A stretch of 64,000 nt of DNA, taken from contig NC_067205.1 of assembly GCF_026262505.1 (NCBI RefSeq), positions 23,593,585 to 23,657,584 on the forward strand. The letters run 5' to 3'. The position numbers and the translations under genes are program-made. Each line of letters starts with the position of its first letter. The first letter of the stretch is position 1. The DNA comes from Trichomonas vaginalis G3 (taxonomy: Eukaryota; Parabasalia; Trichomonadida; Trichomonadidae). This document shows, one piece after another, positions 43,301 to 54,128 of the stretch. The notes beneath the pieces were generated by a model. The model did no database searches. It had not been told where the DNA came from and worked only from the letters and a program-made list of their open reading frames with translations.

Positions 43301-44566
43301 TCATGAAAATTCAATGAGGTGAGAAAAGAGGTGAGATCTAACCATCTACCCTAAACATTATTTTGGATCATTTACACTCATTCCGATGAAGAAGTTTCGA
43401 CAAAACATTAACGATAAAATCATCATGACAAAACATTAACGTTCATTACGATGAAGTGTTCTGATGAAGTCATAACTGCCTTCCTCCTGTGTTGTTGTCT
43501 AAATGTCATGTTGTCTCATTTTTCAGAGAAGTTAAATGACCTGGTAGCACATGGTAACATGGTAGCACCTTCAGTTCTTCAAAAAATAATTAATTATTGA
43601 ATGACCTAAAAACCATTAATGAAAACATTATTTTTGGATCATTTACACTCATTACGATGAAGAAGTTTCGACAAAACATTAACGTTCATTACGATGAAGA
43701 AGTTTTGACAAAACATATACGTTCATTACGATGAAGAAATCATGAAAATTCAATGAGGTGAGAAAAGAGGTGAGATCTCACCTCTTCACCTAAACATTAT
43801 TTTTGGGTCATTTACGCTCATTACGATGAAGAAATCATGACAAAACATTTACGAAGAAGTTTTGACAAAACATATACGAAGAAGTTTTGACAAAACATAT
43901 ACGTTCATTACGATGAAGAAATCATGACAAAACATTTACGAAGAAGTTTTGACAAAACATATACGTTCATTACGATGAAGTTTATTTCCTGCTGTGTTGT
44001 CAAAATGTCATGTTGTCACACTTTTTCAGAGAAGTTAAATGACCGAGTGACACATGGTGACGTAGTGACACTTCAGTTCTTCAAAAAATAAGTCATAACT
44101 GCCTTCCTCCTGTGTTGTTGTCTAAATGTCATGTTGTCTCATTTTTCAGAGAAGTTAAATGACCGAGTGACACATGGTGACGTAGTGACACCTTCAGTTC
44201 TTCAAAAATAAGTCATAACTGCCTTCCTCCTGTGTTGTTGTCTAAATGTCATGTGTCTCATTTTTTCAGAGAAGTTAAATGACCGAGTGACACATGGTGA
44301 CGTAGTGACACCTTCAGTTCTTCAAAAAAAGTCATAACTGCCTTCCTCCTGTGTTGTTGTCAAAATGTCATGAGTTAAATTACCTGGTGACCGAGTGGCA
44401 CCTTCAGTTCTTCAAAATAAGTCATAACTGCCTTCCTCCTGTGTTGTTGTCTAAATGTCATGTTGTCTCATTTTTTCAGAGAAGTTAAATAACCTGGTGA
44501 CACATGGTGACGTAGTGACACCTTCAGTTCTTCAAAAATAATTAATTATTGAATAACCTGAAACCA
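40343..44566 (+). repeat. Higher-order unit 11
   Basis: Normal order with the hairpin segment duplicated (near 42,480-42,830 and 43,120-43,450), as in unit 6. Confidence 0.9.
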
Positions 44567-47500
44567 TGAACGTAAACATTATTTTTGGATCATTTACGCT
44601 CATTACGATGAAGTTTTGACACGAAGTGAAGAATTGCACTTCGTCAAAAAAGTGAAGGTTCCCGACGGTTTCAAACCGCCATACTTTACATTTTGTACAA
44701 AAATATTGTGAGTAAATGAACTCATTATTTTTTGCATCATGACAAAACATATACGAAGAAATCATGACAAAACATTTACGCTCATTACGATGAAGAAGTC
44801 ATGAAAATTCATGAGGTGAGAAAAGAGGTGAGATCTCACCTCTTCACCTAAACATTATTTTTGGGTCATTTACGTTCATTACGAAGAAATCATGACAAAA
44901 CCTATACGAAGAAATCATGACAAAACATTTACGATGAAGAAGTCATGACAAAGCATATACGATGAAGTTTCGACAAATCATTTACGTTCATGTTTGACAA
45001 AACATAAACGAAGAAATCATGACAAAACATTTACGATGAAGTCATGACAAAACATATACGAAGAAGTTTCGACAAAACATGTACGATGAAATCATGACAA
45101 AACATATACGATGAAGTTTTGACAAAACATATACGAAGAAGTCATGACAAAACATAAACGAAGAAATCATGACAAAACATAAACGAAGAAATCATGACAA
45201 AACATTTACGATGAAGTCATGACAAAACATATACGAAGAAGTTTCGACAAAACATGTACGATGAAATCATGACAAAACATATACGATGAAGTTTTGACAA
45301 AACATATACGAAGAAGTCATGACAAAACATAAACGAAGAAGTCATGACAAAACATAAACGAAGAAATCATGACAAAACATTTACGATGAAGAAGTCATGA
45401 CAAAGCATAAACGAAGAAATCATGACAAATCATTTACGTTCATTACGATGAAGAAATCATGACAAAACATGTACGTTCATGTTTGACAAAACATTTACGA
45501 TGAAGAAATCATGACAAAACATAAACGAAGAAATCATGACAAATCATTTACGTTCATTACGATGAAGAAATCATGACAAAACATGTACGTTCATGTTTGA
45601 CAAAACATTTACGATGAAGAAATCATGACAAAACATAAACGAAGAAATCATGACAAATTTTACGTTCATTACGATGAAGAAGTCATGACAAAAATGTACG
45701 TTCATGTTTGACAAAACATTTACGATGAAGAAATCATGACAAAACATAAACGAAGAAATCATGACAAATCATTTACGTTCATTACGATGAAGAAGTCATG
45801 ACAAAACATGTACGTTCATGTTTGACAAAACATTTACGATGAAGAAGTCATGACAAAACATGTACGTTCATGTTTGACAAAACATTTACGATGAAGAAAT
45901 CATGACAAAACATAAACGAAGAAATCATGACAAATCATTTACGTTCATTACGATGAAGAAGTCATGACAAAACATCTACGTTCATGTTTGACAAAACATT
46001 TACGATGAAGTTTCGACAAAACATTTACACTCATTACGATGAAGAAGTCATGACAAATCATTTACGTTCATTACGATGAAGAAGTCTTGACAAAACATTT
46101 ACGCTCATGTTTGACAAAACATTTACACTCATTACGATGAAGAAGTCTTGACAAAGCATATACGTTCATTACGATGAAGAAGTCATGACAAAACATATAC
46201 GCTCATGTTTGACAAAACATATACGCTCATGTTTGACAAAACATATACGCTCATTACGATGAAGAAATCATGACAAAACATTTACGATGAAGTAGTGACA
46301 AAACATATACGATGAAGAAGTCTTGACAAAACATTTACGCTCATGTTTGACAAAGCATATACGTTCATTACGATGAAGAAGTCATGACAAAGCATATACG
46401 ATGAAATCATGACAAACATAAACGAAGAAATCATGACAAAACATTTCCGATGAAGAAATCATGAAAATTCATGAGGTGAGAAAAGAGGTGAGATCTCACC
46501 TCTTCACCTAAACATTATTTTTGGGTCATTTACGCTCATTACGAAGAAATCATGACAAAACATGTACGAAGAAATCATGACAAAATATAAACGTTCATTC
46601 CGATGAAGAAATCATGAAAATTCAATGAGGTGAGAAAAGAGGTGAGATCTCACCTCTTCACCTAAAATATATTTTTGTCTGATTTACGCTCATTACGATG
46701 AAGAAATCATGACAAAACATTTACGAAGAAGAAATCATGACAAAGCATATACGCTCATTACGATGAAGAAATCATGACAAAACATTTACGATGAAGAAGT
46801 CTTGACAAAACATTTACGCTCATGTTTGACAAAGCATATACGTTCATTACGATGAAGAAGTCATGACAAAGCATATACGATGAAATCATGACAAAACATA
46901 AACGAAGAAATCATGACAAAACATTTCCGATGAAGAAATCATGAAAATTCATGAGGTAGAAAAAGGTGAGAAAAGAGTGAGAAAAGAGGTGAGATCTCAC
47001 CTCTTCACCTAAACATTATTTTTGGGTCATTTACGCTCATTACGAAGAAATCATGACAAACATGTACGAAGAAATCATGACAAAATATAAACGTTCATTC
47101 CGATGAAGAAATCATGAAAATTCAATGAGGTGAGAAAAGAGGTGAGATCTCACCTCTTCACCTAAAATATATTTTTGTCTGATTTACGCTCATTACGATG
47201 AAGAAATCATGACAAAACATTTACGAAGAAGAAATCATGACAAAGCATATACGCTCATTACGATGAAGAAATCATGACAAAACATTTACGATGAAGAAGT
47301 CTTGACAAAGCATATACGTTCATGTTTGACACATTCATTTACACTCATTACGATGAAGAAATCATGACAAAACATATACAATGAAGAAATCATGAGATTA
47401 GAAATGAGATTAGAAATGAGGTTAGATCTAACCATCTACCCTAAACATTATTTTTAGTCGTTTACGTTCATTACGATGAAGAAGTTTCGACACATTCATT

Positions 47501-50500
47501 TACGCTCATTACGATAAAATCATCATGACAAAACATATACGTTCATTACGATGAAGAAATCATGAAAATTCAATGAGGTGAGAAAAGAGGTGAGATCTAA
47601 CCATCTACCCTAAACATTATTTTTGGATCATTTACACTCATTCCGATGAAGAAGTTTCGACAAAACATTAACGATAAAATCATCATGACAAAACATTAAC
47701 GTTCATTACGATGAAGTGTTCTGATGAAGTCATAACTGCCTTCCTCCTGTGTTGTTGTCTAAATGTCATGTTGTCTCATTTTTTCAGAGAAGTTAAATGA
47801 CCTGGTAGCACATGGTAACATGGTAGCACCTTCAGTTCTTCAAAAATAATTAATTATTGAATGACCTAAAAACCATTAATGAAAACATTATTTTTGGATC
47901 ATTTACACTCATTACGATGAAGAAGTTTCGACAAAACATTAACGTTCATTACGATGAAGAAGTTTTGACAAAACATATACGTTCATTACGATGAAGAAAT
48001 CATGAAAATTCAATGAGGTGAGAAAAGAGGTGAGATCTCACCTCTTCACCTAAACATTATTTTTGGGTCATTTACGCTCATTACGATGAAGAAATCATGA
48101 CAAAACATTTACGAAGAAGTTTTGACAAAACATATACGAAGAAGTTTTGACAAAACATATACGTTCATTACGATGAAGAAGTCATGACAAAACATGTACG
48201 TTCATGTTTGACAAAACATTTACGATGAAGAAATCATGACAAAACATAAACGAAGAAATCATGACAAATCATTTACGTTCATTACGATGAAGAAGTCATG
48301 ACAAAACATGTACGTTCATGTTTGACAAAACATTTACGATGAAGAAATCATGACAAAACATAAACGAAGAAATCATGACAAATCATTTACGTTCATTACG
48401 ATGAAGAAGTCATGACAAAACATATACGCTCATGTTTGACAAAACATATACGAAAAATCATGACAAAACATTTACGCTCATTCATGAAAGAAGTCATGAA
48501 AATTCATGAGGTAGAAAAGAGTGAGATCTCACCTCTCACCTAAACATTATTTTTGGGTCATTTACGTTCTTACGAAGAAATCATGACAAAACCTATACGA
48601 AGAAATCATGACAAAACATTTACGATGAAAGTCATGACAAAGCATATACGATGAAGTTTCGACAAATCATTTACGTTCATGTTTGACAAAGCATATACGA
48701 TGAAATCATGACAAAACATTTACGAATGAAATCATGACAAAACATTTACGAAGAAATCATGACAAAACATTTACGATGAAGTCATGACAAAACATATACG
48801 AAGAAGTTTCGACAAAACATGTACGATGAAATCATGACAAAACATATACGATGAAGTTTTGACAAAACATATACGAAGAAGTCATGACAAAACATAAACG
48901 AAGAAGTCATGACAAAACATAAACGAAGAAATCATGACAAAACATAAACGAAGAAATCATGACAAACATTTACGATGAGAAGTCATGACAAAGCATAAAC
49001 GAAGAAATCATGACAAATCATTTACGTTCATTACGATGAAAAATCATGAAAAACATGTACGTTCATGTTTGACAAAACATTTACGATGAAGAAATCATGA
49101 AAACATAAACGAAGAAATCATGACAAATCATTTACGTTCATTACGATGAAGAAGTCATGACAAAACATCTACGTTCATGTTTGACAAAACATTTACGATG
49201 AAGTTTCGAAAACATTTACACTCATTACGATGAAGAAGTCATGACAAATCATTTACGTTCATTACGATGAAGAAGTCTTGAAAAACATTTACGCTCATGT
49301 TTGACAAAACATTTACACTCATTACGATGAAGAAGTCTTGACAAAGCATATACGTTCATTACGATGAAAAGTCATGACAAAACATATACGCTCATGTTTG
49401 ACAAAACATATACGCTTCATGTTTGACAAAACATATACGCTCATACGATGAAGAAATCATGACAAAACATTTACGATGAATAGTGACAAAACATATACGA
49501 TGAAGAAGTCTTGACAAAACATTTACGCTCATGTTGACAAAGCATATACGTTCATTACGATGAAGAAGTCATGACAAAGCATATACGATGAAATCATGAC
49601 AAAACATAAACGAAGAAATCATGACAAAACATTTCCGATGAAGAAATCATGGAAATTCATGAGGTGAGAAAAGAGGTGAGAAAAGAGGTGAGATCTCACC
49701 TCTTCACCTAAACATTATTTTTGGTCATTTACGCTCATTACGAAGAAATCATGACAAAACATGTACGAAGAATCATGACAAAATATAAACGTTCATTCCG
49801 ATGAAGAAATCATGAAAATTCAATGAGTGAGAAAAAGAGGTGAGATCTCACCTCTTCACCTAAAATATATTTTTGTCTGATTTACGCTCATTACGATGAA
49901 GAAATCATGACAAAACATTTACGAAGAAAAATCATGACAAAGCATATACGCTCATTACGATGAAGAAATCATGACAAAACATTTACGATGAAGAAGTCTT
50001 GACAAGCATATACGTTCATGTTTGACACATCATTTACACTCATTACGATGAAGAAATCATGACAAAACATATACAATGAAGAAATCATGAGATTAGAAAT
50101 GAGATTAGAAATGAGGTTAGATCTAACCATCTACCCTAAACATTATTTTTAGTCGTTTACGTTCATTACGATGAAGAAGTTTCGACACATTCATTTACGC
50201 TCATTACGATAAAATCATCATGACAAAACATATACGTTCATTACGATGAAGAAATCATGAAAATTCAATGAGGTGAGAAAAGAGGTGAGATCTAACCATC
50301 TACCCTAAACATTATTTTTGGATCATTTACACTCATTCCGATGAAGAAGTTCGACAAAACATTAACGATAAAATCATCATGACAAAACATTAACGTTCAT
50401 GTTTGACAAAACATATACGCTCATTACGATGAAGAAATCATGACAAAACATTTACGAAGAAGAAATCATGACAAAGCATATACGCTCATTACGATGAAGA

Positions 50501-51891
50501 AATCATGACAAAACATTTTACGATGAAGAAGTCTTGACAAAAACATTTACGTTCATGTTTGACAAAGCATATACGCTCATTACGATGAAGAAGTCTTGAC
50601 AAAACATTTACGATGAAGAAGTCTTGACAAAGCATATACGTTCATGTTTGACACATTCATTTACACTCATTACGATGAAGAAATCATGACAAAACATATA
50701 CAATGAAGAAATCATGAGATTAGAAATGAGGTTAGATCTAACCATCTACCCTAAACATTATTTTTAGTCGTTTACGTTCATTACGATGAAGAAGTTTCGA
50801 CACATTCATTTACGCTCATTACGATAAAATCATCATGACAAAACATATACGTTCATTACGATGAAGAAATCATGAAAATTCAATAGGTGAGAAAAGAGGT
50901 GAGATCTAACCATCTACCCTAAACATTATTTTTGGATCATTTACACTCATTCCGATGAAGAAGTTTCGACAAAACATTAACGATAAAATCATCATGACAA
51001 ACATTAACGTTCATTACGATGAATGTTCTGATGAAGTCATAACTGCCTTCCTCCTGTGTTGTTGTCTAAATGTCATGTTGTCTCATTTTTCAGAGAAGTT
51101 AAATGACCTGGTAGCACATGGTAACATGTAGCACCTTCAGTTCTTCAAAAATAATTAATTATTGAATGACCTAAAAACCATTAATGAAAACATTATTTTT
51201 GGATCATTTACACTCATTACGATGAAGAAGTTTCGACAAAACATTAACGTTCATTACGATGAAGAAGTTTTGACAAAACATATACGTTCATTACGATGAA
51301 GAAATCATGAAAATTCAATGAGGTGAGAAAAGAGGTGAGATCTCACCTCTTCACCTAAACATTATTTTTGGGTCATTTACGCTCATTACGATGAAGAAAT
51401 CATGACAAAACATTTACGAAGAAGTTTTGACAAAACATATACGAAGAAGTTTTGACAAAACATATACTTCATTACGATGAAGAAATCATGACAAAACATT
51501 TACGAAGAAGTTTTGACAAAAACATATACGTTCATTACGATGAAGTTTATTTCCTGCTGTGTTGTCAAAATGTCATGTTGTCACTTTTTCAGAGAAGTTA
51601 AATGACCGAGTGACACATGGTGACGTAGTGACACCTTCAGTTCTTCAAAAATAAGTCATAACTGCCTTCCTCCTGTGTTGTTGTCAAAATGTCATGAGTT
51701 AAATTACCTGGTGACCGAGTGACACCTTCAGTTCTTCAAAAATAAGTCATAACTGCCTTCCTCCTGTGTTGTTGTCTAAATGTCATGTTGTCTCATTTTT
51801 TCAGAGAAGTTAAATGACCTGGTAGCACATGGTGACGTAGTGACACCTTCAGTTCTTCAAAAATAATTAATTATTGAATAACCTGAAACCA
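44567..51891 (+). repeat. Higher-order unit 12 (compound)
   Basis: At 7325 bp this is two units joined. A partial segment is repeated near 46,480-47,200. At about 48,180 late minisatellite jumps to early minisatellite. At about 48,440 the sequence resumes just after where an anchor would end, so the second half has no anchor. The final 121-bp block has three copies. Confidence 0.9.
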
Positions 51892-52310
51892 TGAACGTAA
51901 ACATTATTTTTGGATCATTTACGCTCATTACGATGAAGTTTTGACACGAAGTGAAGAATTGCACTTCGTCAAAAAAGTGAAGGTTCCCGACGGTTTCAAA
52001 CCGCCATACTTTACATTTTGTACAAAAATATTGTGAGTAAATGAACTCATTATTTTTTGCATCATGACAAAACATATACGATGAAATCATGACAAAACAT
52101 TTACGTTCATGTTTGACAAAGCATATACGATGAAACCTTGACAAAGCATATACGATGAAACCTTGACAAAACATTTACGATGAAGTTTATTTCCTGGACT
52201 GTTGTCTAAATGTCATGTTGTCAGTAATTTTAAGAGAAGTTAATTAACCTGGTGACATGGTGACGTAGTGACACCTAAAACCATCTACCCTAAACATTAT
52301 TTTTGCTGAA
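51892..52310 (+). repeat. Terminal, decayed higher-order unit 13
   Basis: The anchor at 51,892-52,070 is well kept. The minisatellite then shrinks to about 110 bp and is followed by one diverged 121-bp-type copy at about 52,187-52,275 (TCAGTAATTTTAAGAGAAG in place of the usual TCTCATTTTTTCAGAGAAG). The closing CCATCTACCCTAAACATTA lacks its hairpin. Low similarity at the border is typical of satellite array edges. Confidence 0.85.
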
Positions 52311-52318
52311 TTCAGCAA
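52303..52318 (+). promoter_or_regulatory. 16-base palindrome before a small ORF
   Basis: TTGCTGAATTCAGCAA is a perfect palindrome four bases before the ATG at 52,323. It shares the core CTGAATTCAG with the second palindrome at 52,480-52,505, which also precedes an ORF. This may be an operator or the binding site of a dimeric protein. Confidence 0.45.
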
Positions 52319-52322
52319 CAAA

Positions 52323-52388
52323 ATGAACGAGTGTCAGATGTATGCAAATACCTTTGAATTCATTCATAACGCCTTAGTAAGCTCATAA
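52323..52388 (+). CDS. Very small ORF, 21 codons, function unknown
   Basis: ATG to TAA reads MNECQMYANT followed by FEFIHNALVSS. The stop forms TAAAA, the trichomonad habit of overlapping the stop codon with the TAAA 3'-end signal. It begins five bases after a perfect palindrome and is the first non-satellite sequence after the array. No family is recognised. With 21 codons it may be chance or the remnant of a longer frame. The parallel layout with the next ORF (palindrome, CAAA, ATG) is the only support. Confidence 0.25.
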   Translation: MNECQMYANTFEFIHNALVSS

Positions 52389-52402
52389 AATGCTTGTTTT
52401 GA

Positions 52403-52426
52403 GGTCGAGCCACTTTTGGCTTGACC
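52403..52426 (+). other. Hairpin with 10-bp stem between two small ORFs
   Basis: GGTCGAGCCA and TGGCTTGACC pair across a CTTT loop, with one G-T pair. It lies 14 bases after the stop of the 21-codon ORF, so it may mark that transcript's 3' end. Confidence 0.5.
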
Positions 52427-52479
52427 GTATTCTTTCAACCAAAACTCAAGAATTTTCCTGTGTGAATTTTGTATAAAAA

Positions 52480-52505
52480 GCAACCGTCTGAATTCAGGCG
52501 ATTGC
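52480..52505 (+). promoter_or_regulatory. 26-base near-palindrome in the promoter of the 49-codon gene
   Basis: GCAACCGTCTGAATTCAGGC plus GATTGC is self-complementary except for two opposed pairs. It is centred on CTGAATTCAG and ends about ten bases before the likely transcription start. The position suggests an operator or activator site. Confidence 0.45.
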
Positions 52506-52513
52506 TATATTCT

Positions 52514-52520
52514 TCACAAA
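52514..52520 (+). promoter_or_regulatory. Initiator-like TCACAAA before ATG
   Basis: TCACA fits the trichomonad initiator TCA-Y-W with the A at 52,516. This gives a leader of about five bases before the ATG at 52,521, within the known short range for these organisms. Confidence 0.45.
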
Positions 52521-52670
52521 ATGCCTTATAATACTCTTCGTTCTACAAAGCAAGCATATCATTGGTTTGAAAACCAACAGACAAAAGAACTTTTAGAAGA
52601 ATTTCCTCATATGATTGCTTCCCTCGGAAAACCGAGGGAAGAGATTCCGTATGAAAATTCAAGAGGGTGA
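52521..52670 (+). CDS. Small protein, 49 codons, function unknown
   Basis: The frame starts MPYNTLRSTKQAYHWFENQQ and ends NSRG. It has a believable mixed, charged composition with one Trp and no membrane segment or signal peptide. Upstream lie an initiator-like TCACA five bases before the ATG and a 26-base near-palindrome. The stop TGA lies inside the start of a hairpin-TAAA module, so coding sequence and 3' signal touch. A 7-bp hairpin (CCCTCGG/CCGAGGG) also sits within the last third of the gene. No domain family is recognised. Its compactness resembles genes of small virus-like or transposon-like elements, but no hallmark gene is present. Confidence 0.5.
   Translation: MPYNTLRSTKQAYHWFENQQTKELLEEFPHMIASLGKPREEIPYENSRG
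52621..52638 (+). other. Perfect hairpin inside the 49-codon gene
   Basis: CCCTCGG, AAAA loop, CCGAGGG: seven GC-rich base pairs in otherwise AT-rich DNA, within coding sequence at about codons 34-40. Confidence 0.55.
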
Positions 52671-52677
52671 AAAAAAG

Positions 52678-52716
52678 AGGGTAGAAATGAGGTTAGATCT
52701 ACCCTTCTACCCTAAA
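52678..52716 (+). terminator. Hairpin-TAAA module at the stop of the 49-codon gene
   Basis: AGGGTAGAA (52,678-52,686) pairs with TTCTACCCT (52,705-52,713) around an AGATCT centre, then TAAACATTATTTTTGGG follows. This is a sister of the satellite hairpins, with TACCC in place of TCACC. It starts eight bases after the stop codon. Confidence 0.6.
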
Positions 52717-52726
52717 CATTATTTTT

Positions 52727-52800
52727 GGGTCATTTACACTCATTACGATGAAGTCATGACAAAACATATACGATGAAGAAATCATGACAAAACATTTATG
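52727..52800 (+). repeat. Isolated scrap of the 25-bp minisatellite
   Basis: TCATTTACACTCATTACGAT and two TCATGACAAAACAT motifs follow the hairpin module exactly as they do in the array, but stop after about 75 bp. Outside the array, this shows the hairpin-TAAA-TCATTTACG order as a unit between two genes. Confidence 0.8.
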
Positions 52801-52822
52801 TTATACAGTAATGTTAGTCATG

Positions 52823-52874
52823 AATGTTTGTCCTACGTGTTGGCGTTAGTGTTGAAAAATAATGTTTGTCCTAC
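52823..52874 (+). repeat. Two direct copies of AATGTTTGTCCTAC
   Basis: The 14-mer occurs at 52,823-52,836 and 52,861-52,874, 38 bp apart. The second copy runs directly into the ATG of the 55-codon gene. It may be a promoter element or a small duplication. Confidence 0.5.
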
Positions 52875-53042
52875 ATGAACCCGTACAAGCGTTTGAATTT
52901 GTTTATGCATAAGATTACTCTCTTGTTTTCTGTATCTATCATATACTATTGTGAACAGCATGAGATTGAAGTAATGAGTAAAGGAGACTTTGAAACGCTT
53001 ATGAAAGACAGTAAGGAGGTCATACATGCAATAATGAAATAG
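52875..53042 (+). CDS. Small protein with a possible membrane segment, 55 codons
   Basis: ATG to TAG reads MNPYKRLNLFMHKITLLFSV and ends with DSKEVIHAIMK. Residues about 13-26 (ITLLFSVSIIYYC) are hydrophobic enough for one membrane segment or signal anchor, and the rest is charged. Its last codons, GACAGTAAGGAGGTCATACAT, are the template of the 24-bp minisatellite that follows. No family is recognised. There is no clear initiator match; a 14-bp direct repeat abuts the ATG. It sits in a row of small genes on the same strand. Confidence 0.4.
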   Translation: MNPYKRLNLFMHKITLLFSVSIIYYCEQHEIEVMSKGDFETLMKDSKEVIHAIMK

Positions 53043-53043
53043 T

Positions 53044-53325
53044 TCATGAGAACAGTGAGGAGGTCATACATGCAATAATGAAATAGTTCATGCAATAATG
53101 AAATAGTTCATGAGAACAGTGAGGAGGTCATACATGAGAACAGTAAGGAGGTCATACATGAGAACAGTAAGGATGTCATACATGAGAACAGTGAGGAGGT
53201 CATACATGAGAACAGTAAGGATGTCATACATGAGAACAGTAAGGATGTCATACATGAGAACAGTAAGGATGTCATACATGAGAACAGTAAGGAGGTCATA
53301 CATGAGAACAGTGAGGAGGTCATGA
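53044..53325 (+). repeat. 24-bp minisatellite derived from the end of the 55-codon gene
   Basis: Nine uninterrupted 24-bp copies fill 53,110-53,325, with G/A and G/T variants (GTAAGGAGG, GTGAGGAGG, GTAAGGATG). Irregular precursor copies with CATGCAATAATGAAATAG lie at 53,044-53,109. As 24 is divisible by three, every frame stays open: one plus frame reads MRTVRRSY per copy and another ENSKEVIH. The latter matches DSKEVIH at the end of the gene before it. It leads on in frame to MNFVMVSVPSSFHYLTE and a stop at 53,373. Confidence 0.9.
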
Positions 53326-53375
53326 ACTTTGTCATGGTCTCTGTCCCTAGTAGTTTTCATTATCTCACAGAATAA

Positions 53376-53553
53376 ATGAAAGTCATACTTTCTATCAGAT
53401 GAAGCATGCAGATGAACATAATGAAAGTTAGTGAGTTTGCCACGAGTTATGAATAAAATATTGGCATATTAGATGAGATAGCTGATGAAACAGATGAAGA
53501 TAAATTAAATCTTGGACTTTGCCACACTCTGTCCCTAGTTCCTCAAAATCCTT
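53376..53553 (+). other. Intergenic stretch with a coding-like scrap
   Basis: No start-to-stop gene is visible. One frame, about 53,460-53,553, reads GILDEIADETDEDKLNLGL before a stop and looks coding in composition, but it has no start. CTTTGNCA..CTCTGTCCCTAG occurs twice, at about 53,332-53,350 and 53,518-53,537, which suggests an old duplication. Confidence 0.35.
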
Positions 53554-53606
53554 GACAACATTGCTTAGAAATTTTGGTTCAAAACCTCATCTGATTTTAA
53601 TCTGTT

Positions 53607-53717
53607 ATGCTACCTGTTAAGTTTCGCGAGATTATAAATGTCATGGAGTTATATAAAAAGGAGGGACAGCTAGCGATACTGGAAGTACTTGTAAGGCTAT
53701 CTGTTAAGATTGCATGA
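53607..53717 (+). CDS. Short upstream ORF, 36 codons, copy 1
   Basis: The frame starts MLPVKFREIINVMELYKKEG and ends VLVRLSVKIA, an amphipathic helix-like composition. A TCATC initiator-like motif lies 18 bases before the ATG. Its stop is 14 bases before the ATG of the next gene, so the two could share a transcript, or this could be a regulatory upstream ORF. No family is recognised. Confidence 0.3.
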   Translation: MLPVKFREIINVMELYKKEGQLAILEVLVRLSVKIA

Positions 53718-53731
53718 AATACTAAAAAGTC

Positions 53732-53965
53732 ATGAAATCCATTATCGCTGTGCTAGCTTCACCTTTGATTGAAATGACGACTAAAGTCACTGAAGCAATG
53801 AAACAAAAGTTTTTGGTAGAATACATTAAATCAGGAACTATTCCAGAAGGTTTTTACATTCATACTATGAAGGATGGTAGAGTTCAGTTTAGAAAGATAA
53901 AGCAACCATTAGATAAAGAAGGAATTTTGAGAAAGATTAAACTTCATGAGGACAACATTGCTTAG
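53732..53965 (+). CDS. Partial copy of the 92-codon gene, 77 codons
   Basis: It is identical to the first 77 codons of the gene at 54,129. It covers the N-terminal and central parts but lacks the last part of the helical tail. It arose through the 397-bp tandem duplication, whose border falls inside the gene. It keeps the same upstream region as the complete copy, so it could still be transcribed. Whether it yields a stable protein is unknown. Confidence 0.4.
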   Translation: MKSIIAVLASPLIEMTTKVTEAMKQKFLVEYIKSGTIPEGFYIHTMKDGRVQFRKIKQPLDKEGILRKIKLHEDNIA

Positions 53966-54003
53966 AAATTTTGGTTCAAAACCTCATCTGATTTTAATCT
54001 GTT

Positions 54004-54114
54004 ATGCTACCTGTTAAGTTTCGCGAGATTATAAATGTCATGGAGTTATATAAAAAGGAGGGACAGCTAGCGATACTGGAAGTACTTGTAAGGCTATCTG
54101 TTAAGATTGCATGA
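54004..54114 (+). CDS. Short upstream ORF, 36 codons, copy 2
   Basis: Identical to the frame at 53,607 as part of the 397-bp duplication, and ends 14 bases before the start of the complete 92-codon gene. Confidence 0.3.
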   Translation: MLPVKFREIINVMELYKKEGQLAILEVLVRLSVKIA

Positions 54115-54128
54115 AATACTAAAAAGTC

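Larger units (their letters stand above)
1..52310. repeat. Higher-order satellite array, 12 full units plus a terminal remnant
   Basis: Nested tandem repeats fill this whole stretch. Level 1 is a motif of about 25 bp (for example TCATGACAAAACATAAACGA plus AGAAG). Level 2 is a subrepeat of about 114 bp built from those motifs, with CATCTACG at 1150 and 1264. Level 3 is a 121-bp repeat at the end of each unit. Level 4 is the higher-order unit, marked by an anchor beginning TGAACGTAAACATT at 1, 3598, 7078, 11261, 14263, 18234, 22701, 26487, 30387, 36653, 40343, 44567 and 51892. Units are near-identical apart from block gains and losses and single-base indels. That points to recent homogenisation by unequal exchange or gene conversion. 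The left end of the array is not seen. A centromeric or subtelomeric role is possible but nothing in the sequence proves it. Confidence 0.95.

Noticed and set aside
53088-53360. Repetitive minus-strand frames (MYDLLTVL and MTSSLFSC types)
   Set aside because: These are by-products of the 24-bp minisatellite, which leaves several frames open on both strands.
54052-54062. Shine-Dalgarno-like AAAAAGGAGGG before small ORFs
   Set aside because: The rest of the window is plainly eukaryotic, and the motif is not at a suitable distance from the 92-codon gene.
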